From assembly GCF_005405165.1 (NCBI RefSeq), contig NZ_BJDN01000002.1, forward strand, positions 62,001-126,000: a stretch of 64,000 bases of DNA, written 5' to 3'. How positions within the stretch are numbered: position 1 is the stretch's first letter; every line of letters begins with the position of its first letter. Both the position numbers and the translations under genes were made by a program. The notes beneath the pieces are model-generated. The model made no database searches. It saw only the letters and a program-made list of their open reading frames with translations, and had not been told where the DNA came from. This DNA is from Loigolactobacillus binensis. GTDB lineage: Bacteria; Bacillota; Bacilli; Lactobacillales; Lactobacillaceae. Positions 26,450 to 34,202 of this stretch are shown here, in pieces.

Positions 26450-28834
26450 TTAATGCTTAGTGAAGGGCACGCTTAATTGGCAAGCATTTAGGTCCAGCTG
26501 GTAGGTAGCAACGGTTTGCGGTCGCAGGGTCATCCCCATATCGCTGGCGTATACGATGACACCAAGTTGATGACCAGCAGCAACTTGGAAATGAGTAGGC
26601 TGCAATTCAAAATTAACCGTATAGAAGTTGTCAGGCACCACCGGCAAACTCACCCGGTTGCTTTGCCGATTTTGCAAATTAATATGGCCACGGGTGATAA
26701 CTTTAAAATCGGTGGCCGGCTGTAATCTGAATTCCACTAATTTATCGGTTTGGCCGGCTGGATCGAGCCGGTAGCCCTGCCGATCGAGCAATGTTGGGTC
26801 GGCCCCTAGGCGCTGCATCCGCCCGTAATCGACAACTAATACACTGAGCAGCCCTGTCGGTTGGTCAACGGCAGCCTGTAGGGTAACAATAATATTACCA
26901 TCAATGATCAGCGGTTGCGCCAGCGGTGCGGTTTTTAAACGTACCTGATTTGTGGCATAGATAGAATTTTCGGCAATAAAATCAGTGCGCCATTGGGCTT
27001 CATCTTGTTGCTGCTGTTCAAATAACCGGCGATTGTCGTCTTTAAAACTGACAAAAGCGGCATCAGTCGGCTCTTCTAGAGTTAAGGCCGCAGGGGTAAA
27101 GTGATATAATTGCCGCTTACGGTCAGCTGGTGCCCAATCGTGGTGCCCACGCCAGGTTTCGGGTTGCAAATTATCCTGAATGATCACATTAGGTAGTACA
27201 GCCGGCGCGTTATTAGCGATACCGTACAATTCATAGCTCAACCACAAATTCATCATATCGCTAAAGTCCAACGACGGCATATTGTTAATATAGATATGTT
27301 GCCCTTGGTGCAAAATTAACTTCCGCTGCACGCCGGTCGTTTTTAAGGCTTGCCACAGCTTTTCCACGTTACGCGGCTTAACGTTCCAGTCATTAAGCCC
27401 GTGGACCATGACAATATCGGCTTTGACGTGACCAATATTGCGTCGATAGTTACGTTGGTCCCAAAAATCGTTATAATTGCCGGTTTTACGGTCTTGCCCT
27501 TGGCGCAATTGAGCCAATTCAGCGGCAAAAATTTGTTTGACTTTAAGATAGTCGGCGGCGTCTTTTTGCCGCGAAAAGCAGAGCTCAGCCAGTACATCAG
27601 TGTCTTCACCTTGACAGTCAATGGGGGCGACAACTAGGCCATTGTCACGATAATAATCGTACCAGCTGGAGATCGCGGCTTCCGCAATGATAGTTTTTAA
27701 GCCGGCCACTCCCGTTGTTGCGGCCGCTACAGCCAAAGTCCCAAGGTATGATTTACCCGTCATCGCCACATTACCGTTACACCAAGTGGCCTTGATGGTG
27801 ATATTATCAGTACGATTGGTGAAGGCGCGGCGTTTACCGTTTAGCCATTCAATAATGGCAATGGTCGATACAGTTTCGGCTACTGAGCCGCAAGTGCGAA
27901 TGCCATCAGAATCACGGGTGCCGATCCCACCGGCATAAACTGTTGCAAAACCACGGGCTAATAGATAGTCGTTTAAAGCATAACTACTAAGATCAGTGGC
28001 GGTTTTTTCCGTTTGGGTTGCTTGACCGGCAACTTTTCGCGGTGCCGGAATAGCCGGTTCCGGTGCTGCTGGCGTTTTAACAGCAGCCGTCTTGACGGGT
28101 AACGCTTGATCAACATCATGTAACATGGCATCAACAGCGTTTATCCCTTTAAAATAGGGATTAGCGGTATATAAGGCCGGAATTTTTAAATCGTCAGTGA
28201 CCCGGGGCCGAAAAATCGTGGTGGCCAATAGATCGCGGTGGCCATCTTGGTCTGTATCCAGTGGCGCCTCGATGTAAACAACTTCTTTGATCAAATCATG
28301 CGTATCAAAAACTGCCTGAGCCTTACCATTGAAGAAAAGCGGCCGTGGTCCAGTATAATCAGCAAAAAAACCGCGGTTAGCTAGATCATCCAAGAAAGTC
28401 AGTCCCAACTTATTGTGGGTCGTTAATAATAGGTAGATGTTGGTCAACAAAGTTGTATTATCTACTGGATCAGTCGCGTCGAAGACAAGCTGACTAGCGC
28501 GCATAAATTTAAATGGCGTGGCCAGATCAAAGTCACTGCCAACTTCAAAACCAAGTAATTGTAAGGCTAGATTATAAAATTGTTGTGCCGAAAGGGCTGT
28601 AGGTGCGGCTAAAAAGTCACTGCCAGTTGTTTGTTCATCAAGTAAAAGCTTAGCGATGGCTTCGTTCTGACCACTTTTAGTGGCAGCTTCAGGAAAACAG
28701 CGGTGTAGAAAATGAGTTAAATTTGCGGCTAACGGTTTTTGCGTTGCGTCAGCCGTGAATAGGCCAATATTCTGTAATTCGGTCAACGCTTGCTCGGCGG
28801 CAACGTGAATCTGTGCAAATTGATTAATTTTCAA
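26450..28834 (-). CDS. pepX: Xaa-Pro dipeptidyl-peptidase
   Basis: 794 residues from the TTG at 28834, with GGGGG 8 nt upstream (TTG at 28849 lies before that site). Helical N-terminal domain (about 1-150), catalytic alpha/beta-hydrolase domain (about 170-560) with nucleophile Ser362 in GKSYLGT, Asp in HGLNDWNVK and His in HQGQHIY, then a C-terminal beta-sandwich (about 590-794). It removes X-Pro dipeptides from peptides, a key step in using proline-rich casein fragments. Intracellular; no signal peptide is seen. The length is typical for Lactobacillus PepX. Confidence 0.97.
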   Translation of the reverse strand: MKINQFAQIHVAAEQALTELQNIGLFTADATQKPLAANLTHFLHRCFPEAATKSGQNEAIAKLLLDEQTTGSDFLAAPTALSAQQFYNLALQLLGFEVGSDFDLATPFKFMRASQLVFDATDPVDNTTLLTNIYLLLTTHNKLGLTFLDDLANRGFFADYTGPRPLFFNGKAQAVFDTHDLIKEVVYIEAPLDTDQDGHRDLLATTIFRPRVTDDLKIPALYTANPYFKGINAVDAMLHDVDQALPVKTAAVKTPAAPEPAIPAPRKVAGQATQTEKTATDLSSYALNDYLLARGFATVYAGGIGTRDSDGIRTCGSVAETVSTIAIIEWLNGKRRAFTNRTDNITIKATWCNGNVAMTGKSYLGTLAVAAATTGVAGLKTIIAEAAISSWYDYYRDNGLVVAPIDCQGEDTDVLAELCFSRQKDAADYLKVKQIFAAELAQLRQGQDRKTGNYNDFWDQRNYRRNIGHVKADIVMVHGLNDWNVKPRNVEKLWQALKTTGVQRKLILHQGQHIYINNMPSLDFSDMMNLWLSYELYGIANNAPAVLPNVIIQDNLQPETWRGHHDWAPADRKRQLYHFTPAALTLEEPTDAAFVSFKDDNRRLFEQQQQDEAQWRTDFIAENSIYATNQVRLKTAPLAQPLIIDGNIIVTLQAAVDQPTGLLSVLVVDYGRMQRLGADPTLLDRQGYRLDPAGQTDKLVEFRLQPATDFKVITRGHINLQNRQSNRVSLPVVPDNFYTVNFELQPTHFQVAAGHQLGVIVYASDMGMTLRPQTVATYQLDLNACQLSVPFTKH

Positions 28835-28926
28835 TAATAGGACCCCCAAAATAGGTTTGCCTCTATTATTGATTAAGTGTTGCTAAAATACAAACATGAA
28901 ATGCAGTGCCACTGGTAGAATTCTGC

Positions 28927-28932
28927 TATAAT
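28927..28932 (+). promoter_or_regulatory. Extended -10 promoter for the gene at 29041
   Basis: TGC-TATAAT (28924-28932) is a perfect extended -10. The leader of about 100 nt contains complementary 8-nt arms, TAGCTTGC (28955-28962) and GCAAGCTA (28991-28998). Confidence 0.55.
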
Positions 28933-29040
28933 TAAAGTCGGAAGTTTTGGACGATAGCTTGCACTTTCTTACCAATTTAGATTAATACGCGCAAGCTAAG
29001 CGTGTTTATATGACATGCTCGAGTAAAGGAATGATGACTT

Positions 29041-29421
29041 ATTCAAAAATTAGCAAATGGTCAGTGGGACTGGCCAGCGTACCAGACATTTTTACCGGAA
29101 TTTGCGGCCATCTATCGGGAAGTTGACCCAACCGTTGTTACTGATTTCGATCGTTACGCGCAAGCCTTTCCCACCCGCCAAGAAATTATGCAGCACTATG
29201 ATAAAAGCTGGTACGATCTTAAGCGTGGTGCTGGCTTGGCGTTTGCACCGCAATCATTATCGGCTGGTGAACTATTGAACATGGCCAGTGAAATTTTTGC
29301 TGACGATCCAGTGAGCTTAACTTCACTGCAGCGCTACGGCATCACCGCGGCCTTATTGGCGGAACGGTTTGGCAGTGTTGAGCAGGTTTTTAAATTGCTT
29401 AAAGTTATACCGGAAGACTAA
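29041..29421 (+). CDS. Unrecognised small protein, probable ATT start or frameshifted
   Basis: The frame is open from just after a TGA at 29035-29037 to 29421. It reads as a normal soluble protein of about 127 residues (GQWDWPAYQTFLPEF, DRYAQAFPTRQEIM, SWYDLKRGAGLAF, LTSLQRYGITAALLAERFGS). No ATG, GTG or TTG is present before the Met at 29188, which lacks a ribosome binding site. AAAGGA at 29025-29030 suggests either initiation at ATT 29041, or an original ATG at 29031/29034 now out of frame by one base. The family is not recognised. A promoter lies upstream and a terminator downstream, so it is a separate transcription unit. Confidence 0.6.
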   Translation: MQKLANGQWDWPAYQTFLPEFAAIYREVDPTVVTDFDRYAQAFPTRQEIMQHYDKSWYDLKRGAGLAFAPQSLSAGELLNMASEIFADDPVSLTSLQRYGITAALLAERFGSVEQVFKLLKVIPED

Positions 29422-29448
29422 AAAGGCAGACTATAGGTCTGCTTTTTT
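29421..29448 (+). terminator. Terminator after the gene at 29041
   Basis: GCAGAC pairs with GTCTGC around a 5-nt loop; A-run before and six T after. It begins at the stop codon. Confidence 0.9.
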
Positions 29449-29455
29449 GTTAGAA

Positions 29456-29770
29456 TCAGTCGTATAAAGTAAAATGACGACTAAGTAATATTTGTTTCGC
29501 TGCACTGTCGGCGGCGTGATAACCTTGGCGCAAAAGTTTGTTGATGTAGATTCGATTATAAATAAAGGCGCAAAGGATTGAATAAATACTAGCACCGATA
29601 CCGTACGATGGTAGACCTATAATCAGTTGGATAATTAAGCCGATCAATGCCCATAGCCAATCGCCACGAAATAATGCCGGCCAAAAGCCAAAGAAAAATG
29701 TGGTCCATGAAAAGCCAATCTTAACTTGTTTCAATTGCTTAGTTCGCGGATTTGTTAAATTAGCGCGCAT
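29456..29770 (-). CDS. DUF2628-like small membrane protein
   Basis: 104 residues; GAGGAG precedes the ATG. The N-terminal soluble part is followed by the aromatic block GFSWTTFFFGFWPALFRGDW (about 19-38), characteristic of DUF2628/HrgC-like proteins. Two hydrophobic segments (about 38-55 and 58-75) and a basic-to-polar tail complete it. The function of the family is not known. It is monocistronic and convergent with the upstream small gene. Confidence 0.75.
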   Translation of the reverse strand: MRANLTNPRTKQLKQVKIGFSWTTFFFGFWPALFRGDWLWALIGLIIQLIIGLPSYGIGASIYSILCAFIYNRIYINKLLRQGYHAADSAAKQILLSRHFTLYD

Positions 29771-29854
29771 GACTAACGTCTCCTCGTGATGGTAAAAATC
29801 AACCGTTATTAAAAATAATAGCTATTATGAAAAATTGAAATATAATTAAATATG

Positions 29855-29888
29855 AAAAAAAACGTGCACCTAAAATTAGGTCCACGTT
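29855..29888 (-). terminator. Terminator of tRNA-Arg
   Basis: Read on the minus strand, AACGTG-ACCTAA pairs with TTAGGT-CACGTT around a short loop and ends in eight T, 7 nt past the tRNA 3' end. Confidence 0.9.
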
Positions 29889-29894
29889 AAATGA

Positions 29895-29968
29895 TGCCTC
29901 GAGTGGGATTCGAACCCACGGCCTACGGTTTAGAAGACCGTTGCTCTATCCAGCTGAGCTATCGAGAC
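29895..29968 (-). tRNA. tRNA-Arg (anticodon UCU)
   Basis: A 74-nt cloverleaf on the minus strand. The acceptor stem GTCTCGA pairs with TCGAGGC (one G-U pair) with discriminator A. The D arm reads AGCTCAGCTGGATAGAGC, the anticodon loop is CTTCTAA with anticodon TCT (plus-strand 29932-29934), and the T arm is GTGGG-TTCGAAT-CCCAC. CCA is not encoded. It reads AGA and AGG. Confidence 0.97.
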
Positions 29969-29981
29969 AACAACAGTACTG

Positions 29982-30011
29982 ATTATAAAGTAATTTTAAT
30001 ACTGCTGTCAA
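29982..30011 (-). promoter_or_regulatory. Promoter of tRNA-Arg
   Basis: On the minus strand TTGACA (30006-30011), 18-bp spacer, TATAAT (29982-29987). Both boxes are consensus. Confidence 0.9.
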
Positions 30012-30075
30012 TAACAAATATGACCAGTGTTTGGCGCTGGGTTATCTGAAAAATTAATAAGATGTGATAAACTAT

Positions 30076-30104
30076 TTGCAACTTGCGGCGATTATTGGTA
30101 TGAT
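30076..30104 (+). promoter_or_regulatory. Promoter of the rplU operon
   Basis: TTGCAA (30076-30081), 17-bp spacer, TATGAT (30099-30104), followed at about +1 by the L21 leader. Confidence 0.85.
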
Positions 30105-30113
30105 ATTAGCGTT

Positions 30114-30195
30114 GTAATTGTGGCTGCCACAGCTACAACCGCTCGAAACGAGTTCAAGTCGGGAAACCGCACTTGTTTTCGGCGAGTCTAAGACG
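30114..30195 (+). ncRNA. Ribosomal protein L21 leader
   Basis: The segment between promoter and ribosome binding site holds nested short hairpins (GTGGCTGCCAC, CTCGAAACGAG, and AAGTCGG...CCGCACTT) in the arrangement of the L21 leader found upstream of rplU in Firmicutes. Its position and composition fit that family; it is thought to let L21 repress its own operon. The exact boundaries are estimated. Confidence 0.65.
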
Positions 30196-30209
30196 AGGAG
30201 GTGCAGCAT

Positions 30210-30521
30210 ATGTACGCAATTATTAAAACCGGTGGCAAACAACTTAAGGTCGAAGCAGGTCAAAAGATCTGGATCGAAAAGTTGGATGCTAAAGAAGGCG
30301 ACGAAGTTACTTTTGACGACGTTGTTTTGGTTGGTGGTGAAGGTGACACTAAGATCGGCACACCAACCGTAGCAGGTGCTACCGTTACGGGTACGGTTGA
30401 AAAACAAGGCAAGGAAAAGAAAGTTGTTACTTACAAGTACAAGCCTAAGAAGCATAGCCATAACAAAGTTGGCCATCGTCAACCCTACACGCGTGTCTTG
30501 ATCAACGCAGTTAACGCATAA
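30210..30521 (+). CDS. rplU: 50S ribosomal protein L21
   Basis: 103 residues from the ATG at 30210, which follows GAGGAGGTG; an in-frame GTG at 30201 is part of that site. The N-terminus [14 protein letters not shown] and the C-terminal [21 protein letters not shown] are hallmarks of L21, which binds 23S rRNA together with L20. It is first in the conserved rplU-prp-rpmA operon. Confidence 0.98.
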   Translation: MYAIIKTGGKQLKVEAGQKIWIEKLDAKEGDEVTFDDVVLVGGEGDTKIGTPTVAGATVTGTVEKQGKEKKVVTYKYKPKKHSHNKVGHRQPYTRVLINAVNA

Positions 30522-30540
30522 TTAAAGAATAGGTGGTTGT

Positions 30541-30873
30541 ATGATTCAAGCACAATTTGAGCGGGATCAGGCCGGAGTAATTCATTATTTTGGCTTAACT
30601 GGGCACGCTGATGCCGGCCCTTACGGTAGCGATATCGTCTGTGCCGCTGTTTCGGCAGTTGCCATCGGCGCTGTTAATGGCATCGAACAGATCGCGGCAG
30701 TTAAACCGCAGGTCACTGCTGATTCAGTCAACGGTGGTCATCTGGAGTGTCGCTTACCCGGTCATTTGAATAATGAACAAGCTAAAACTACACAAGTGAT
30801 TTTAGCCACATTATTATTGAGCTTGGAAAGCATTGCGGCCGATTATTCTGATTATGTTACAATTAAAAAATAA
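30541..30873 (+). CDS. prp: Ribosomal-processing cysteine protease Prp
   Basis: 110 residues, located between rplU and rpmA as in all genomes that encode an extended L27. The catalytic dyad is His22 (LTGHADAG) and Cys34 (SDIVCAAVSA). Prp removes the N-terminal extension of L27, an essential step in Firmicutes ribosome assembly. The neighbouring rpmA encodes exactly such an extension, so enzyme and substrate are side by side. Confidence 0.96.
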   Translation: MIQAQFERDQAGVIHYFGLTGHADAGPYGSDIVCAAVSAVAIGAVNGIEQIAAVKPQVTADSVNGGHLECRLPGHLNNEQAKTTQVILATLLLSLESIAADYSDYVTIKK

Positions 30874-30903
30874 GTACGATAAACGCATAGGAGGTGCACG
30901 GAT

Positions 30904-31197
30904 ATGTTGAAAATGGATCTACAATTCTTCTCTCATCATAAGGGGGGCGGTTCAACTTCTAACGGTCGTGATTCTGCTGGTCGTCGTTTGGGTAGCAAAC
31001 GCGCTGACGGTCAAACTGTTACAGGTGGTTCAATCCTCTATCGGCAACGTGGCACAAAGATTCATCCCGGTGTCAACGTCGGTATCGGTGGCGATGATAC
31101 GTTATATGCTTTAGCTGATGGCGTTGTTAAATTTGAACGTTTCGGCAAAAACAAAAAGAAAGTTTCTGTTTACCCAGCTGAAGCTGCCGCTAAATAA
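30904..31197 (+). CDS. rpmA: 50S ribosomal protein L27 with Prp-cleaved N-terminal extension
   Basis: 97 residues; AGGAGGTG upstream. The precursor begins [16 protein letters not shown]. The L-Q-F-F stretch is the Prp recognition site, and cleavage after the second Phe (residue 9) would leave mature L27 starting SHHKGG, whose N-terminus reaches the peptidyl transferase centre. The body ([21 protein letters not shown]) is canonical. A terminator follows and ends the rplU operon. Confidence 0.98.
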   Translation: MLKMDLQFFSHHKGGGSTSNGRDSAGRRLGSKRADGQTVTGGSILYRQRGTKIHPGVNVGIGGDDTLYALADGVVKFERFGKNKKKVSVYPAEAAAK

Positions 31198-31206
31198 GAA
31201 ATTTCA

Positions 31207-31249
31207 AAAGCTTCGGAACAAAACTTTGTTGAGTTCCGGGCTTTTTTTG
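31207..31249 (+). terminator. Terminator of the rplU-prp-rpmA operon
   Basis: AAGC-TCGGAAC pairs with GTTCCG-GCTT, followed by seven T. Confidence 0.9.
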
Positions 31250-31417
31250 TTGTCTTAAGTTGGATTACAAAAAAGCAATCGCAAAGAATCATTCTGCAGG
31301 GTGTGCGTTCGGGGTCTTGGCCAGGTTAAGGGAGCGTTGCTTTGGCAAGGTGGTGGTTAAACACGCTAACTATTTCAGTCACCGAGTCTAAGGACCATTT
31401 TGTTTAGCGCTATTCTT

Positions 31418-31426
31418 TGTTATAAT
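31418..31426 (+). promoter_or_regulatory. Extended -10 promoter for pepP-efp
   Basis: TGT-TATAAT (31418-31426) with only a weak -35 (TTTGTT, 31399-31404, 16-bp spacing). It precedes the long pepP-to-xseB gene cluster. The rest of 31250-31400 shows no gene. Confidence 0.6.
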
Positions 31427-31481
31427 AGAAATTAATTTAGTTTGCACTTAAATGTTGCAGTAACAAGAAAAGAGGCAAACG

Positions 31482-32558
31482 ATGGCACAGAGATTAACTG
31501 GCCTACGGGACAAGTTAGCCGCCATTGATCTGGATGGTATTATGATCACGAATGCGGCAAATTTGCGTTACTTAACAGGTTTTACCGGGACGACCGGGGC
31601 AGCGTTGATCACCCGATCTAGCGCGTTTTTCGTTACTGATTCCCGTTATACGCAGCAGGCCTATCAACAGGTTGCCCCAAACGGTTTTGCAATTGTAGAA
31701 AATAAAGAACCATTATACGTTGAAATTGGTCATTTGTTGGCAAAATTACAGCTGACAACTTTAGGTTTTGAAGCTGACCATATTTCTTTTAATACTTACG
31801 ATGATCTAGCGGATATTTTCGATGTTGGGTTGGTACCCACCTCCGGGATCGTTGAACAGTTGCGGCAGGTAAAGGATATTGATGAGATTAATTTGATTCG
31901 GGAAGCAGCTGCTATCGCTGATCAAGCGTACCAGCATATCTTGAATATGGTCCATCCAGGGATGACTGAACGCCAGGTCGCCAACGAACTTGATTTTTAT
32001 ATGCGTAAATTAGGGGCTAGTGGTGTTTCTTTTGAGACCATCGTGGCGAGCGGACCGCGTTCGGCCATGCCCCATGGTGTGGCCACCGATAAGCCGATCG
32101 CACCTCATGAATTAGTTACTTTAGATTTTGGTTGTTACTATCAAGGCTACGTTTCTGATCTGACCCGCACTTTTGCAGTTGGTGAGCCGGATGCTGAATT
32201 AAAGCATATTTATCAGGTTGTTTTGGCGGCACAACAACAAGTGATCAAAACTGCCCGTGCTGGTCTAACCGGCCATCAATTTGATCATGTTGCGCGCCAA
32301 GTGATCACCGCCGCTGGCTATGGTGATTATTTTGGGCACGGCACCGGCCACGGCATTGGGTTGGAAATTCACGAAGCACCGCTGGCAACGCCTAATGCTG
32401 ATGATCTAACTTTAGTTGACGGTAATATCATTACCGATGAACCTGGTATTTATTTGCTAGGTTTAGGGGGCGTACGGATCGAAGATGATTTGCTGATTAT
32501 GTCGTCAGGGAATCAAGTACTGAACACGGCGCCTAAAAAAGAATTGATTATTGTGTAA
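31482..32558 (+). CDS. Aminopeptidase P family Xaa-Pro peptidase (M24)
   Basis: 358 residues. N-terminal creatinase-like domain (about 1-130), then the pita-bread catalytic domain with the five metal ligands recognisable in LDFGCYYQG, SDLTRTF, GHGTGHGIG, DEPGIY and RIEDD. The closest match by layout is the YqhT/PepP-like gene that precedes efp in Bacilli. It cleaves peptides with proline at the second position and complements PepX. Cytoplasmic. AAGAGG precedes the ATG. Whether it acts as a prolidase on dipeptides (PepQ) or on longer peptides cannot be decided. Confidence 0.92.
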   Translation: MAQRLTGLRDKLAAIDLDGIMITNAANLRYLTGFTGTTGAALITRSSAFFVTDSRYTQQAYQQVAPNGFAIVENKEPLYVEIGHLLAKLQLTTLGFEADHISFNTYDDLADIFDVGLVPTSGIVEQLRQVKDIDEINLIREAAAIADQAYQHILNMVHPGMTERQVANELDFYMRKLGASGVSFETIVASGPRSAMPHGVATDKPIAPHELVTLDFGCYYQGYVSDLTRTFAVGEPDAELKHIYQVVLAAQQQVIKTARAGLTGHQFDHVARQVITAAGYGDYFGHGTGHGIGLEIHEAPLATPNADDLTLVDGNIITDEPGIYLLGLGGVRIEDDLLIMSSGNQVLNTAPKKELIIV

Positions 32559-32686
32559 AAACTTGCCAACTAACGGCACGACTTGCTATAGTTAGTTGAT
32601 GCTATTTTTTAGCTGTGCGGTGGCTTAAACCGGGGCACATAGGTGGTTCTAGTGTAGGCACCGTAATTTGAAGGAGGAACATTTTC

Positions 32687-33244
32687 GTGATTTCTGTAAA
32701 TGATTTTAAAACGGGTTTAACGATCGAAGTTGATGGTGAATTATGGCGGGTCGTTGAATTTCAACACGTTAAGCCAGGTAAAGGGAGCGCCTTCGTGCGG
32801 TCTAAGCTGAAGAATCTACGGACTGGTGCCGTTCAGGAAAAAACTTTCCAAGCCGGTAAAAAGGTTGGCAAGGCGCAAATTGATAACAAAAAAATGCAGT
32901 ATCTGTATCAAGATGGTGATAATTATGTCTTCATGGATACCAATACTTATGAACAATTATCGTTGCCGACAGAACGGATCAAAGATGAATTAAATTATCT
33001 AAAGGAAAACATGGTGGTCAATTTGATCATGTATGGTAGTGAAACTTTAGGTTTAGAATTACCGAATACCGTTGAGCTGGATGTGGCCGAAACTGAACCA
33101 GGCATTCGTGGTGCAACGGCTTCAAGCAGTCCTAAACCAGCAACCATGGAAACCGGCTTAGTGGTCCAAGTGCCATTTTTCATTAATAATGGGGATAAGT
33201 TGATCATTAATACCCAGGATGGTTCCTATATTTCACGAGCTTAA
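32687..33244 (+). CDS. efp: Translation elongation factor P
   Basis: 185 residues from a GTG start with AAGGAGGAA upstream. It starts [17 protein letters not shown] as expected. The loop that contacts the peptidyl transferase centre, KPGKGSAF, has Lys32 at the position modified in many bacteria. KOW-like domain I and two OB domains follow; the C-terminus reads [18 protein letters not shown] relieves stalling at polyproline stretches. It heads the conserved efp-asp23-nusB-folD series. Confidence 0.98.
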   Translation: MISVNDFKTGLTIEVDGELWRVVEFQHVKPGKGSAFVRSKLKNLRTGAVQEKTFQAGKKVGKAQIDNKKMQYLYQDGDNYVFMDTNTYEQLSLPTERIKDELNYLKENMVVNLIMYGSETLGLELPNTVELDVAETEPGIRGATASSSPKPATMETGLVVQVPFFINNGDKLIINTQDGSYISRA

Positions 33245-33279
33245 GCGCTGGATTCATTAAGTAATAGGAGGTTTATATT

Positions 33280-33711
33280 ATGGCTGAAGATACAAATATC
33301 GTTTTAGATAGTAAGAACACCGCCCGTTTAGGCAAAATCGAAATTGCCCCTGAAGTGATCGAGATCATTTTAGGCATCGCAGCGAGTCAAGTTGACGGTG
33401 TTTATAAAATGCGGGGTACTCTGTCATCTAGTATTAGTCAATTACTTGGTCGGGAAGATCGAGGAAAAGGCGTTAAATTGGTAGTGACGGACGGTCAGAT
33501 CCAAGCGGATATTTATGCTTATCTGAATTATGGCGTGTCCGTACCGCAAGTTGCTTTAAAAATGCAAGATACGATCAAGGAACAATTGTTATTTATGACT
33601 GATTTAGATTTAGCGGAAGTCAATATTCACGTGGTGGGTGTTGTGCCGGAAAAATTGGTTAACGCGGTTGATCCCAATAATTTATTTGCTGAAGATGGTG
33701 AGGATAAGTGA
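33280..33711 (+). CDS. yqhY: Asp23/Gls24 family protein, YqhY type
   Basis: 143 residues with AGGAGG upstream. The Asp23 domain includes IEIAPEVIEIILGIAASQVDGVYKM, then VVTDGQIQADIYAYLNYGVSVPQVALKMQDTI. In Bacillus YqhY is encoded just before nusB and its loss disturbs acetyl-CoA carboxylase activity and lipid balance; a similar role is possible here. A paralogue (YloU type) lies at 55361. The stop overlaps the GTG start of nusB. Confidence 0.93.
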   Translation: MAEDTNIVLDSKNTARLGKIEIAPEVIEIILGIAASQVDGVYKMRGTLSSSISQLLGREDRGKGVKLVVTDGQIQADIYAYLNYGVSVPQVALKMQDTIKEQLLFMTDLDLAEVNIHVVGVVPEKLVNAVDPNNLFAEDGEDK

Positions 33712-34127
33712 TTAATCGACATGAGATCCGCGAGTATGCCTTTCAAACTCTGTTTGCCATCAATGCCAATCCGGACGTTGATCAACAAGGGTTAATGGAA
33801 TCATTGGCAGCAGCCCCTGGTGAAGAAGTTGAATTACCGGCTTACTTATTGAGTTTGGTGGCTGGCGTTCAGGCTAAAACGCCGCAATTAGACGAAGCAA
33901 TCAGCCAACATTTAAGTGCGAATTGGTCGCTGGCTCGTTTGGCTAAAACTGACTTAGTGATCCTACGGGTCGCGGTTTATGAACTGTTAGAAGTACCAGA
34001 TGTCCCGGCTAAAGTTGCGGTTAATGAGGCTTTGGAGATCGCCAAAAAATATAGTGATGAGCGTTCGCGTAAGTTTATCAATGGTGTGCTTTCAGCAATC
34101 GTGCGCCAACATGATTTGGTTGAATAA
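33708..34127 (+). CDS. nusB: Transcription antitermination factor NusB
   Basis: 139 residues from the GTG at 33708 that overlaps the stop of the preceding gene. The all-helical NusB fold is evident in REYAFQTLFAI near the N-terminus and in RVAVYELL, then VPAKVAVNEALEIAKKYSDERSRKFINGVLSAI at the end. With NusE (S10) it binds BoxA RNA to prevent premature termination in rRNA operons. Confidence 0.97.
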   Translation: MINRHEIREYAFQTLFAINANPDVDQQGLMESLAAAPGEEVELPAYLLSLVAGVQAKTPQLDEAISQHLSANWSLARLAKTDLVILRVAVYELLEVPDVPAKVAVNEALEIAKKYSDERSRKFINGVLSAIVRQHDLVE

Positions 34128-34141
34128 ACAGTAAAATAATT

Positions 34142-34183
34142 AGGGCTGGGCAACATGACTTAGGTTGTGGGTCCAGCTTTTTT
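34142..34183 (+). terminator. Intra-operon terminator between nusB and folD
   Basis: GGGCTGG pairs with CCAGCT across a larger partly paired loop, followed by six T. Because genes on both sides are co-oriented, it may reduce rather than stop transcription into folD. Confidence 0.7.
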
Positions 34184-34202
34184 AGAAAGTGAGTGCGCAA
34201 GG

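Noticed and set aside
29057-29278. 73-residue open frame overlapping the ATT-start gene
   Set aside because: Composition rich in Arg, Thr and Pro without family resemblance; the overlapping frame to 29421 reads like a real protein.
30072-30482. 136-residue open frame antisense to rplU
   Set aside because: It lies fully opposite the L21 leader and gene, has no ribosome binding site, and its composition reflects the complementary strand of a real gene.
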